Source: Vicia villosa
Lineage: Eukaryota > Streptophyta > Magnoliopsida > Fabales > Fabaceae
DNA length: 64,000 bases
Assembly: GCF_029867415.1 (NCBI RefSeq)
Contig: NC_081183.1
Span: forward strand, 116,922,514-116,986,513
Direction of reading: 5' to 3'
This document shows, one piece after another, positions 11,012-22,516 of the stretch. The stretch's first letter is position 1, and the number at the start of each line of letters is the position of its first letter. Both the position numbers and the translations under genes were made by a program. Under the pieces are notes generated by a model that saw only the letters and a program-made list of their open reading frames with translations, ran no database searches and was not told the origin of the DNA.

Positions 11012-11180
11012 CCACTAACCTTTGTTTCTTTGCAGGTTTTGTTAAAAGACTTGTTTGCCCTCACTATTCCATGTTGTTCCTAATAAGTTGCATACTAACC
11101 TTTGTTTCCTTGCAGGATTCGCTTGTAGGGCATTTCGTCCTCATTACCTTATGCTCTAACCCTTTATTTCCTTGCAGGGA
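11012..11180 (+). repeat. Three tandem segments each ending in a 3' splice-site-like motif
   Basis: The motif AACCTTTGTTTCCTTGCAGG occurs three times with small changes; its AG ends at 11035, 11115 and 11177. Each has a pyrimidine-rich tract followed by TGCAG/G, like a plant splice acceptor, and each is followed by related text (CTTGTTTGCCCTC, CTTGTAGGGCATTTCGTCC, CTGTAGGACACCTAGTCC). The position is the leader between PBS and coding region. Confidence 0.6.
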
Positions 11181-11928
11181 TTGTCTGTAGGACACCTAGT
11201 CCTTATGACCTTATGCTTTACTTAATGCATTGCATCTGCATGACATCATGACATCATGACATATCATATTAACTAACCCTTTCAAGGATCTTAGGGATTT
11301 AGGGCGCACGATTTCAGGTACTCTTATCAAGGGCTGAATTTCTATCTAGGGGCAAGAGGATTTATTTTCCTCTGGCCACATATCTTCCAACTCAGAGACT
11401 CGATACCTATCAAGGGGCAAGAGGATAAATTTTTCTCTAGCCATGTACCTTCAAATTCAGGTATCCCGAATCAAAGGCGATGACCCACTCGATATGGTGA
11501 GCTTGATTCTCAAAGAAGGACGTTCAAAGACAAAATTCAAATTTCTTCAGACAAAGACGCGACCAAATCATTCTCTAAGTGTGCTATCCAAATTCCTAAA
11601 GATTCTTGAAAAATACTGCATTTGCATTCATAACATCGCATAACAGGTTTCTTACAACAAGTATCTCATCCTCTCTTGCTGTTTACTTCAGCACAAATGG
11701 ATTTCGAGCAGTCAGTCAAATACCTTCAGGCTCGGAACATCTGATTCCGAACTTTGGTTCCGAACTCGGCCAAGGGGCAAGAAGAATTGAGGGCCCTCCT
11801 ATTCCTGGGTACAATTACAATGCGAGATGCGCTTATTATTCGATCAATCCTGGTCATGGCGTAAAGGATGGTAGACTATTGAAGCGTGCCATTAAAGATC
11901 TGATCATGACACTCAAATCAGAAAAGAC

Positions 11929-12320
11929 CACGACAACGAAGTCACGACAACTGAGTCACGACAACAAAGTCACGACAACTGAGTCACGACAATTGAGTCA
12001 CGATAATGGAATCACGACAACTGAGTCACGATAATGGAATCACGACAACTGAGTCACGATAATGGAATCACGACAACTGAGTCACGATAATGGAATCAAG
12101 ACAACTGAGTCACGACAACAAAGTCACGACAACAAAGTCACGACAACTGAGTCACGACAATTGAGTCACGATAATGGAATCACGACAACTGAGTCACGAT
12201 AATGGAATCATGACAACTGAGTCACGATAATGGAATCATGACAACTGAGTCACGATAATGAAATCACGACAACAAAGTCACGACAACTGAGTCACGATAA
12301 TAGAATCACGACAATCAATT
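11929..12320 (+). repeat. Short-period tandem repeat GTCACGACAACTGA / GTCACGATAATGGAA
   Basis: Two related 13-15 bp units alternate about 25 times: GTCACGACAACTGA or GTCACGACAACAAA with GTCACGATAATGGAA. The array lies in the interior of the non-autonomous element. A 142-codon frame (11606-12034) runs into it but is only a product of the repeat. Confidence 0.9.
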
Positions 12321-14801
12321 CACTCATATGATCCAGACGCTCAGGGCAATCGAGCCAACAAATTATAAATGCAAGGTGCGCGTACCATTCCAATATTCCT
12401 GGACATTACACAAACAAATTGCTGGACATTGAAGATCCAAGAGCTGATCAATGACGGAGAAATCAAATCCAACTCTCCTAAAGCTCCTGTGGTGATCACC
12501 GCTCCTATGCCTAGTCATGACAAGACTGACTAACGTCTAGACGGACAAACTTCTGGATCATTAGATCTACTTTCATTTGCAAGTTTCTCTTCTGTTTGTT
12601 TAAACATTTGACTCATGATAGACATTATTTGTTTTAATAATCATCATCAGTGCATTGCATATGTTTTTCTTGAACAAATTATTTCGCTATCACTCATCTA
12701 AATTGCATCTTTACTTTGCATGTGTTCTATGATACTCGACTCCTGCTAAAGTTGTACACCTTTTGAGGGAGGATGAAGAAAACGATACCGCAACCTCATA
12801 CAGTATGCTTTTGAGCGGACTATGCTGACGATGTACAGGCATTGTTTCAATTCCCAAACAGTGGAGATATAAGGATGATAATCCCTTGTCAACCCCTTTG
12901 AGCCTAAGAAGTAGAAGTTTCTTTCCTGTACTAATTAAAACCCTTAATCATAACCTGGGGCAGGGTAGTTCTCAGTTAATTTGGCTGTGCATTCTATTTT
13001 AAGAGAATCGTTCGGTACATCTTTCAACAAAGGTTTCAATCACAAGCGTTCATCCGCACACATCAAAGAAGTGTTGGAGATGTCAATCAAAAGCCAATGA
13101 TGGTTCATCAATCATTAAGTAAGGCAGTCAATATCTTTCAAAAAAAAAATGATGGAAAAAACATATACAAAGAAAAGCCTGCTAAGTCAAAAATCAAAAA
13201 GGTGACTTAGACAAAAATCAAGGCATCCCGCTGACTGTAAGCTCAAGATAGACAGTTCAGGCAAAAGTTAGGGATATCAAAAAGATTAAAAAAAAAAAGA
13301 GAAGTCAATAAATTCCTAAACAACACAATGTTGTAACTACCAAAAGGAGGAAGTGACTGCTGTCTCAAAAAGTGCTCTTTGCTTGTGAACCATCATCATT
13401 ATCAAAAGGTGCAAAAGTCTCTTGGAACCCGAATGCATAAGTTGAATTAAATGAGCTTAGGACTGAAGAACATCACGAAGAGGGGTGGGTATAATAAAAT
13501 TTTGAGCCTTTATCCTTTGTTTCTTAAACCGTGAACCAAGCCACGTTACAACCCTTGAAAGTCCTAACTGAAGCATGGTTAGTTCGAAAGCATACTGCCA
13601 CAACAAAGGTATCCTGACTCCTTAAGGTTTATCACAAATGCTGAGTCGATATTTCATTTTTACAAACATCACGTTGTTACAAATATCATGTTTTACAAAT
13701 AACATACTTTTACATCTCTGGTTTTAATGTTTTTCAAAAAACTCAAGACAGACATATACATTGCATCTCATGAATTCATTATTAAGCATATTCTGCTACA
13801 TAATTTCAAATGTTAGCATCAGAAAGAACTTGCACAGGGTACAACTAATGACTGAAAGTTATCCCGACAGACAAGATTACTCCAAGACACAATGTCTCCT
13901 ACGAATACAAGGGGCATGACACGTTTTGCTCAATCAATCTGGGGCAATCCAGTCAAAATTCAAAGAATCTCTCAAATGCCAAAAAGTCAAAGGCATACAT
14001 CTCAAATGGGTTTCAAAATATTTCCCGATCAATCTGGGGCAATCCAGTCAAGATTCCGAGAATCTCTCAAGGATGCCAAAAATAATCAGGGGCATGCATC
14101 CAAGTAAATCAATATGGGGCATTGTCCTGGGCCTATGATTACGAGGGGCATGACGCCAGAGTGCACATCTCATAAAGTCCTCGCAAGGCGAATCTTTCCA
14201 AAGTTCCTGCTAACTGGGGGCAAATCTATACAAGTCCAGTTTGACATTTTAAGTGACGTGTCCTAAATCAAGTAGTAGTTACTATAATACTGGGGGCAAC
14301 TTTCACCCATGTATCCCCACAAAGCCGGGTTCACAAGATCATATCCCCACAGAGTAATCATTAAGAAGATATCTTCGAACGCTCCCGATAAAGACATGGC
14401 TGCCCAACAGAGTTTACATCTTCAACACTGTCGCTCTTCTCCAACATGATTTATCAATATCTTTATCACCAATTAGGGAACATCAAGTCACTGATCATCT
14501 CCAAGCAGAAATCATAAATTCCCAGCTGAGCATCTTCAAGACAAGATCAGACAGTACAATTACAAGGACATAAAGATCTACTTTCTTAATCAAAGACAAC
14601 ATAAATCATATTCACATATCATATGTCATAAACATATTCATACATTGCATACATTACCTCATAATGAACTCATACATAACATGCAAAAGCTCTCATTTAT
14701 TTTGAGGGATTCATTACATAACCCATGCATCATGACATTGCATAAAGATTAACCTTACCTTTTTCAGAATACAGGTACCGACAAATGAACGAAATCTCCA
14801 A

Positions 14802-15379
14802 CTTTCCAAGATCTAATTCAGCTACTACGAATGGTACTGACACGATCAACGCTCGAAGATCTAATTCATTTACCACGAACGGTAATGACACGATCACTTT
14901 CAAAGTCTAATTCAGCTACTACGAACAGTACTGACACGACAAAAGATCTAATTCAGATACTACGAACGGTACTGACACGATCAAATTTCAGAGGTCTAAT
15001 TCTATCATCACGAACGGTGTAGACACGATCACTGACTTTCCCAGTCTAATTCAGCTACTACAAACGGTACTGACACGACAAAAGATCTAATTCGGTTACT
15101 ACGAACGGTGCCGACACGATCAACCTTTAAAGAGATCTAATTCCATCATCACGAACGGTGTGGACACGATCAAACGCTTCTACAGTCTAATTCAGTTACT
15201 ACGAACGGTGCTGACACGACAAGAGAATCTAATTATCTCCTCAGATCTAATTCTATCATCACGAACGATGAAGACACGATCATCTTTCCAAGATCTAATT
15301 CAAGTATCACGAACGATACTGACACGATCAATTCCCAAGGATCTAATTCATCTACCACGAACGGTAATGACACGATCAA
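14802..15379 (+). repeat. Tandem repeat array in the Ogre 3' UTR, right copy
   Basis: Second copy of the AGATCTAATTC...GACACGATCA array at 5898-6475, apparently without differences. It lies before the polypurine tract CAGGGGAAG and the right LTR, the expected place for this element. Confidence 0.9.
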
Positions 15380-15570
15380 CGCGCAAACAACATCTTCTCA
15401 AAATTCAACTACCAGATGGCATCCACAAGCCCATCTCCGACAAAAGTCTCTACTTCAAATAGGGCAAATTTCTTGGTATTCTTATGTTCAATCATCTTCC
15501 ACCTTCAGATACCGAATGGCACACAAACCACTCTACATCTTCAGGTCTAAGATAATTGAACAGGGGAAGC

Positions 15571-18500
15571 TGTCATACCCCAAAATTTGCCCACACTATT
15601 TCTCCTATTCAAGTTTCAAATCCATATGCAAAGCTCCTATACAAATTCTCCTATACAAAGTTCTGAACTAAGGGTTTGGTTCTTTCAAAGGAAAATCACT
15701 GAATCAATGGCTCAAGGTGGTTCCATAGGGTCAGCAACATCCTCTTAACCCTAAAATCATCATTTGATCAAGGGTTGATCATGATGATACAAGGAAAGAT
15801 CAGAAAAGTCAAAAGTCAAAAGTTACTATTTTGGGCATAAACTGAAAAAGTTAACGAAACTTTGAAAATTCACCAAATATTCATACTTCATTAGAAAAAT
15901 TCCCACCAAAGCTCATTTTGAAGGGAATTCATTCCTCTATCCAATGATCCAAGAATTAAAGCTCATAGGTCAATAATCTAAGAGATATGGCTTCATACAT
16001 TATAGGTCCTTTTCAAAAGTCAACAAGAAGACACTTTTTCCAAAAGGGTATAAAATGAGAATGGAAAATAATTTTGATATGGAACCAAAGACACTGGTTA
16101 GAGGACTCCCTAAGGTTTCCAAAAAGTTCACAATCTTGAAAAAATACGGAGATATGAAGAAATGGCAGGGTGTAGAAGTTCATCTATTTTCAAGGGTGTA
16201 TATGAGGGAAAAAGACCAAAAATTCAAAAGACTTCTAAATGGGCTTGATTTCTTTTGGTTCTAATATCATCTTAAGCCCATCCACGACCATGGAATACAT
16301 CTCTTACATTCTTATTAGTTTTATTTATTATTTTATAGATTTTATCCATTAAAATCATAATTTAATTAAATAAAATTATAAAAATAATAGAAGATTTGAT
16401 TTTGCTTTAAATTTGATTCAATTAAATATCAAATAAACATTCCAAAATCGTGGCAAGAGAGATTGGAAAGAGATGATCAAAATTTGAGCCAAAATAAGAA
16501 AGATTCTATTCAAAATTCAATAAAATATTTTCATATTTTTAAGCCATCAATCACACGATTTGTCCAAGAATATTTGACCTAATCCCAACCCTTATATATA
16601 TTGGAGCTCATTCAGAATAAAGGGGACGAAAGGAGGAGGCAATGGTTAGGGTTTCCAAGCTTCCAAAATTCTACTAAACTAGGGCAAGGAAGATCTTTCA
16701 TAACAGCCACTTTCAAGACCATATACTTGTTCCATTCAACGTCTCAGGTAATACAGGGTGAGTATGATTCGTTAAAGGAACCCCATGACGCCCAGAATTC
16801 GTATCTCACATGACTCATATTCATTCATGTTCTTGAAATTCATAGCTCATGTTTTATCGCGTTTTAATCAAAACTAACCATGTACATAAGTTACATATAC
16901 TATTTAGAACAGGTCAGGAGCATTGGTGATGAGATTTGGTACGTAAACAAGCAATTACCATTGTTAGGGCTCGAAATATATTTCCTTCGTGTTTCAAGTT
17001 CCAGACCGTTTCAATCCAAAGAGACACCACCAGCAAGTTTGAATTATGTTTTTTAGCATATCTGGGCTTTATTTAGTTTTGGTTAACGCGTATTTCTTTG
17101 AGTTCAAAATTGCAGAAAAAACGAAGGTTATTCCGCAGGTAATCCTGCAAGAAAATCCTTAACTAATTCCGCAGGTAACATGAGTAAAGAAGATGAAGCT
17201 GACTGGGCCTGGATAACGCAACGTGATTGGTCCGTCAACATGTTTATCCTCTCGTTCCACGCGCGTTGAGCCTCTATTGGTCGGTCAACATCCTTCGAGT
17301 TTCTCTCTCCGTCTGATTGGCTGCACGCGGATACACAGGGCCCACTTTTGACTTCCTTTGTTGAATTCCAATAAACCTTATTTGTTTCATATTTAATTAT
17401 TTGATGGTAATATATAAACGAATTAATGATGCAGCTTAATGGAAATCTGAAACTTTGGCAATCCCAAAGACCTGGGTTCAAACCCAGGTAGCGACCATTA
17501 TTTTTTTAAACGGTTATTACAACGCAGATTCAGTACTTTTCTCCCATGAACGACCACAATGAGTCCTCATCCTGCTGCCATTGGATCTCTTCCTAACACC
17601 TAATCTAAAGGCCCCAAACGCTGTTCCACCATGCACCATCACTAGTCCACCACACTGGAACGAAGCTAAGTCTCTTTTTCTAAAATTCATTTTATTTTAT
17701 TATTTCTATTCATATTTCTTTTTAGCTATTTCTTTATTCTTTTTTTGTTTAGTTTATTTATTTATTACAAATAATAAAGTTCTTTTATAACTACAAAAAT
17801 TATCTTGATATTATCTAATCGAAATTTCGATTTTTTTTATATAACATTAAAAATAGTTATTTATTTGGTTTTTTTTTAAAATAAACTAAAATGTTTATGT
17901 TAGAGTTATAATTTAGGGTAACAATTTTAATCTTGCCTCAAATCCTGATTTTGGCATGATAACTAATCATTGTCCCTTTTGGGTTTGCCTTGCCATTTTT
18001 GCTTAAATTATTACTGTTGGGATCATTCATACACTAAAATAAATTCACCTCTTTGCGCAAATTTTCAGGGTTATTTTCAAATCCTTCAGCCACGCGCCAG
18101 AGCAATCAAAAGCTAAGTTCTCTCTTGTATTACTATTTAAATTATTTTTACCTTTGATTTTAATTTTTGCCTTATGATTTAAATTACTTTCAATTATCAA
18201 TGAATTACTCATACGCTTACCGCTATCATTTTCTGTTTAAATCTCAGATAACCAGAGTCGATGATCATAGTCAATCAGGGTTCGAGGAAGATCAGGGCGG
18301 AGAACAAAATAATTACATTAATTATTTTATACTTTTTATTATAATTCCCCCATCCCCGCAGGTGTTTATTGTAATAGCGTAGGATTTTCATTCTGCCTTT
18401 ATTTTTTCTGCTGTGGTTAGTAATCTTAGGGAGTGCAAGCCTTTAATTAACATAGATCACTAATTATAAGATAATATATCTGAATTGAACCACCTGATTG

Positions 18501-19285
18501 TGCCACACACTCACCTTTAGGGTAATCCCTCTGGTTGCCTTGTTGCCTTATTGTTGCCTTATTGTTGCCTGTTGCCTCTAAACGTATTAATAGTCAAAGT
18601 CCCTCGATTCCGAGGATACCTAAAGCAATGTTGCCTGTCGCCTTCAGAGTTATTGAAACTCCCTCGATGTTGCCTTATAAGATGATTGTCCCAATTGCTA
18701 AAGGTATCCTCGCCTGATGCCTAAAAGATTAATGACTATTATATCCTTCCCTTAGACTACCTGCCCTCTTAATGGCAAGGGACAGTCTTATGGCGAATAA
18801 ATTCTCGATGACCCTTAAACATCCAATTGAAAGACTTCTTACCCTTTATGGTATGGATAGACCCTTTCGTCCGAAAGACTTAAAGAACACGAAAGACAAA
18901 CTTAGGGTAGGTAGCTATTAATTGCTTGCTCACACTCAAATCAAATTCAAATGCTTTTCACACCTCTCTTTCAAAACAATTTCAAAACAAGGCTACGCTT
19001 ATTTACAAGCTAAAGTCCTTAACGAAGTTTTTACTATTCACACACGACACTTCAAAATCTTTTCAAACAAACAAACAAAGTGAGCTATGCAATTAAGAGC
19101 CCATGGATAACCATGGATGCAAAGGGTGCCTTACACCTTCCCTTTGTATAACCTACCCCCCGAACTCAAAATCTTTCAATAGGTCTTTCCTGTTCTTTTT
19201 GCCTTTCCTAATTGGATAAAATAAAAGTCGGTGGCGACTCTTGCTATCCGCACATTTCAAATAAAAGTCAGTTCACCGTATTACA
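15571..19285 (+). mobile_element. Ogre-like LTR, right copy (3715 bp)
   Basis: 3' LTR of the non-autonomous element, starting TGTCATACCCC and ending GTATTACA. It differs from the left copy by a few substitutions (for example near 16703, 16940, 17512, 17596 and 18092) and one extra base near 17922. The flank after 19285 (TCAAG) is the accessory ORF of copia element A. No matching 5-bp duplication can be tested on the left because that side is truncated. Confidence 0.93.
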
Positions 19286-20582
19286 TCAAGCAATATATCT
19301 ATAATCAACATGTTGCTAAGCACATGCACATTCCTGATGTTGTCAGTCTTGTTCAGCATCAAAATGTTCACCCCCTTTTGGAGTGTGCCACACCGTATTG
19401 TGAAAACACTGTTAGGGATTTCTATGCAGGGTTCACAAGAGAGGAAGGTTGTAATTTTAGGTTTAAGATGGGGTCGAGATCCCATATTGTTGACAAACGA
19501 GCCTGGATAAGTATCTTTGGTCTTACACTCTTAGGAGATGAAGTTCGTATAGAAGACGGTGACCTTCCGGCCAACTATGATCATGTCGCCTACATGAAAT
19601 CTATTCTCAAAGACCCTGCCGTCTTTGACAAGCAAAATGAATCCATCACAGCCGGTCACCTAAAAAGAGATCCTAGGCTCCTCAACTGGATTATCTCAAG
19701 AGTCATTCGACCACGAGCAGGCAGATTCTCAAGGATTGAACGAAATGAGGTTGTGTTAATGTACCTGATTCAAAACAGGACACGTGTGCACTGGCCACAC
19801 TTTCTAACTGCCAAGTTTGAAGAGGTAAAGCATAAGACTACTGCTCTATGCTATGGCTCAATCATTCAAACAATCGTGAACCATTTCGGCATGAAACTCG
19901 ATGGATTGTCCTACATTCACATGAAACAGAATCAAGACTTCTCCCAAACAACCTTAACCCTCATGGGATACCATTGGGATCCAAATAAGAAAACCTACTA
20001 TCTCATTCAAAAGGGAACCGGAAAGATCATCTACAACTATGATGATCCTACGGAATTTGGTCACATTGCAGGGAATGAGAAGAAGGAAATGATCAAGAAA
20101 TAGCAAATGATGAGGATCACACCATGGAAGATGTAGCTCATGACACGGACTCAAATTGGCAATATGTACCTCCTCAAGAGGAAGAAATTCCTTGGGGATA
20201 CACGGCTCCACCTCCGCCGGATCAGTCCAACATCATCTCCATGCTTGAAAATATGCAACTCATACAGCAACAACACTTTGACACACAGCAGCTTCAGTTC
20301 CAGAACATGCAACAACTTCAACAAGATCGATATGACGAACAACAACGTCAATATCAATCTCTATACAGCCTGGTTCAAGACCACAAAAATGACTTTGAGA
20401 CGTTTGCATCAAACTCTACTCTAAGACAGAATCAGCTTGAGGAGACTGCACTGAATCGTCATGCAAATATAAGTCAAAGCTTCAATACTCTAAACCACTC
20501 CGTGCTTGATCTGTTGGAACAAGTTGAAGAGGATCGTCCTCATACATTTCAAAGAGGAAGAGGAAGAAGGGGCAGGCATTAG
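19286..20582 (+). pseudogene. 3' accessory (env-position) ORF of element A, 5'-truncated and frameshifted
   Basis: The frame is entered from the Ogre LTR and carries A-derived protein from about 19286. The first part (to the TAG at 20101) has the layout of the plant 'putative plant transposon protein' domain (Transposase_32-like): FYAGFTREEGCNFRF, then a loop, then a block on an Arg-rich RPRAGRFSRIERNE run and a His/Trp helix. The second part lies in another frame (20124-20582). It is acidic, then proline-rich (APPPPDQ), then a long Gln-rich coiled coil (QQLQFQNMQQLQQ) and an RGRGRRGRH tail. One missing base near 20097 would account for the split. Function is unknown. In Sireviruses this slot holds the so-called env-like ORF. 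Polypurine tracts follow. Confidence 0.75.
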
Positions 20583-20830
20583 GATGCATTCTCCATCATA
20601 TCATCATATTATTACATTTCATTTCATTATCCTTATGTTATGTTCTTACATATTGTCGTACTGTTTTTTTTAATCTCTTGGATTATCATGTATGTTAAAG
20701 TGTACCCTTAAACATGTTTGATTCTCATGGTTTCGCTATCTACATTTTATCTATTACTATGAATGCTGGTATTGTTATCTATGTTTCTCTCGTTATTCTT
20801 CTGTTTTTCTTGTATCTCTTTTGATGTTGT
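20583..20830 (+). other. 3' UTR of element A
   Basis: T-rich non-coding stretch between the accessory ORF and the polypurine tracts. No further structure was seen. Confidence 0.6.
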
Positions 20831-20962
20831 CAAAGGGGGAGATAGATGCTGAGTGTACGGGGGAGCTCAGCTGAGTGAATAGATGATGAGTGTATGGGGG
20901 AGCTTTTACTACTCTTTGCCAAAGCTTCCACTACCGGTTTGCCATCATCAAAAAGGGGGAGT
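20831..20962 (+). other. Multiplied polypurine tracts of element A
   Basis: Four G-runs occur before the 3' LTR: CAAAGGGGGAGA (20831), CGGGGGAGC (20858), TGGGGGAGC (20895) and AAAAAGGGGGAG (20950). The last, just before the LTR at 20964, is the standard priming position. Repeated polypurine tracts are a known hallmark of Sireviruses. Confidence 0.85.
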
Positions 20963-20963
20963 A

Positions 20964-22516
20964 TGTGAATACAAGATCACACTCACAAAGATGTTTTTGA
21001 TTCATGGCAAACTCAACAAGCATACAAGCAACAAGGCACAAGCAGAAGAACTCAAAAGAAAAGCAAGCATTGGTCACTTATGACAGAGCAGGTCGACCTA
21101 CTATGTATATAGGTCGACTCAACACAAGCAAAACAAGAAAAATGCAGAAAAGCAGCAGCTAGGTCGACCTACTGTCAACCCAGGTCGACCTAAAATGGAG
21201 ATCTCATACACTTCTGCTAGGTCGACCCACACATCAACTAGGTCGACCTAAACTGAATAAATATCCCAAAACTCATCTGAAGTGGATTCTGGTCGACCTA
21301 CTTCTTTAACAGGTCGACCTAACTGGGAAAAAATAACATCCAAAGGATATGCAGCTCTGTTAGGTCGACCTAAGCACCACAAGAGGTCGACCTATCTGAT
21401 CAAAAAGAATATGCAGCTCTGTTAGGTCGACCTAAGCATCACAAGAGGTCGACCTATCTGATCAAAAATGCCAGAATTTCTGGTTTTTCTCTGCTCCAAC
21501 TGATAAGCTCTCATATATATTGTCCAAGGTTCAATTATTGAAAATAACACCAAAGACTGAAAGATACACAAAGGCTTCTCCTCTTCGTTCTTCGTCATCT
21601 CCAACACAATTACACATAATCATTCTTGCGTTGAGGGTTAGTGATCGAGTTCGATAACGTCCATGGAACGGAATTGAAGATTCCTAGTGGGTGAAGATTT
21701 GTGGGGTTTTTTGGTGAATAAAATCCGAGGGTTTTGTCCTCCAAGATAGGTGTTTCTTGGGGGTTTTTATCAAGAGGTTTCATCGAGGATCCATCTGTGT
21801 GTGAAGATTGAAGAACAAGGGTTCAAGGCAATTCAAGACACTGCCGAAAAGGGATCAAGTGAAGCTCTTGGATCACCTTGATCTGACTCAAGATTAAGGG
21901 GGAAGAAGATTCAAAGGATCGACATAATTGGTTTATGGTTTATCGCTTTGTTACCTTCTTTGTATAAACTGCTTTCAACATTAATGAAAGATTTCCCAAT
22001 TTCAGTTTGGAATTGGGGGCAGACGTAATCGTAGCGAGGACGATCGACGAACTGCCTAAACAAATATCGTGTTCTTGTCGCTTTTATCTTTTCATTTAAG
22101 TTCTGTTCATAATTGGTTATAATTGCAAATTGATTAACGATTCGAGTGTTAAAATTGTGAATTAAGAACTTGTATAAACATCACAATTCATCACACATTG
22201 AATTACTATCAATTTGATCATTATCACCAAGTGTTTGTGTTTTTGCTTCTTTCACTATTACTGCATTGCAAACTTCGTTCATCATATAAGAAGTTAATTG
22301 ATTTTCAATAGAGCGACGTATTGATTCTATAGAGTATTCTCTTATCGTTTATCTCAAGCTGGTTAGTGGTTTTAACACATATACAATCGTTTCAATAGTG
22401 GTTCGGAATAGACGCGAGTCGATTCAGAATCACTTCCGCTTAAAGTTCAATTAATTCTGCAAAACTGTGTAAGATCTATTCACCCCCCCTCTAGATCCTA
22501 AGGCCAGCGTCTAACA
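20964..22516 (+). mobile_element. 3' LTR of copia element A (1553 bp)
   Basis: Starts TGTGAATAC after the last polypurine tract and ends GTCTAACA. It corresponds to the left LTR copy at a constant offset. The first 500 bp carry the palindrome array (21090-21455). A TATA-like TCATATATAT lies at 21511-21520, which puts the array in U3 upstream of the promoter. The flanking sequence (CTCATAGC) is the reverse transcriptase gene of copia element C, so A inserted there. The partner duplication is left of the window. Confidence 0.95.
21090..21455 (+). promoter_or_regulatory. Array of twelve AGGTCGACCT palindromes in six pairs (U3 of element A)
   Basis: Sites start at 21090, 21111, 21161, 21182, 21219, 21240, 21290, 21311, 21362, 21384, 21424 and 21446. 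Within pairs the spacing is 21 or 22 bp; between pairs it is 71, 58, 71, 72 and 62 bp. Eight sites are the exact 10-mer and all keep the GTCGAC core. The last two pairs lie in a 62-bp tandem duplication. Sirevirus LTRs are known to carry clusters of palindromic motifs upstream of the promoter; this is such a cluster with a different core. Confidence 0.85.

Larger units (their letters stand above)
10381..15570 (+). mobile_element. Interior of a non-autonomous Ogre-like element (no gag or pol)
   Basis: The 5.2 kb between the two LTRs contain no reading frame over about 145 codons and no recognisable gag, protease, reverse transcriptase, RNase H or integrase. Autonomous Ogre elements have interiors of well over 10 kb. 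The stretch holds a 5' leader (10402-10980), a triplicated acceptor-like repeat (11012-11180), a GTCACGACAACTGA array (11929-12320), AT-rich filler with A-runs (12330-13880), duplicated CAATCTGGGGCAATCCAGTC segments (13930-14060), the 3' tandem array (14802-15379) and the polypurine tract before 15571. Its near-identical LTRs imply recent mobilisation by proteins supplied in trans. Confidence 0.85.

Noticed and set aside
11929..12320. Short regular repeats that might be read as a CRISPR-like array
   Set aside because: No unique spacers; two units simply alternate. The sequence is eukaryotic retrotransposon DNA.
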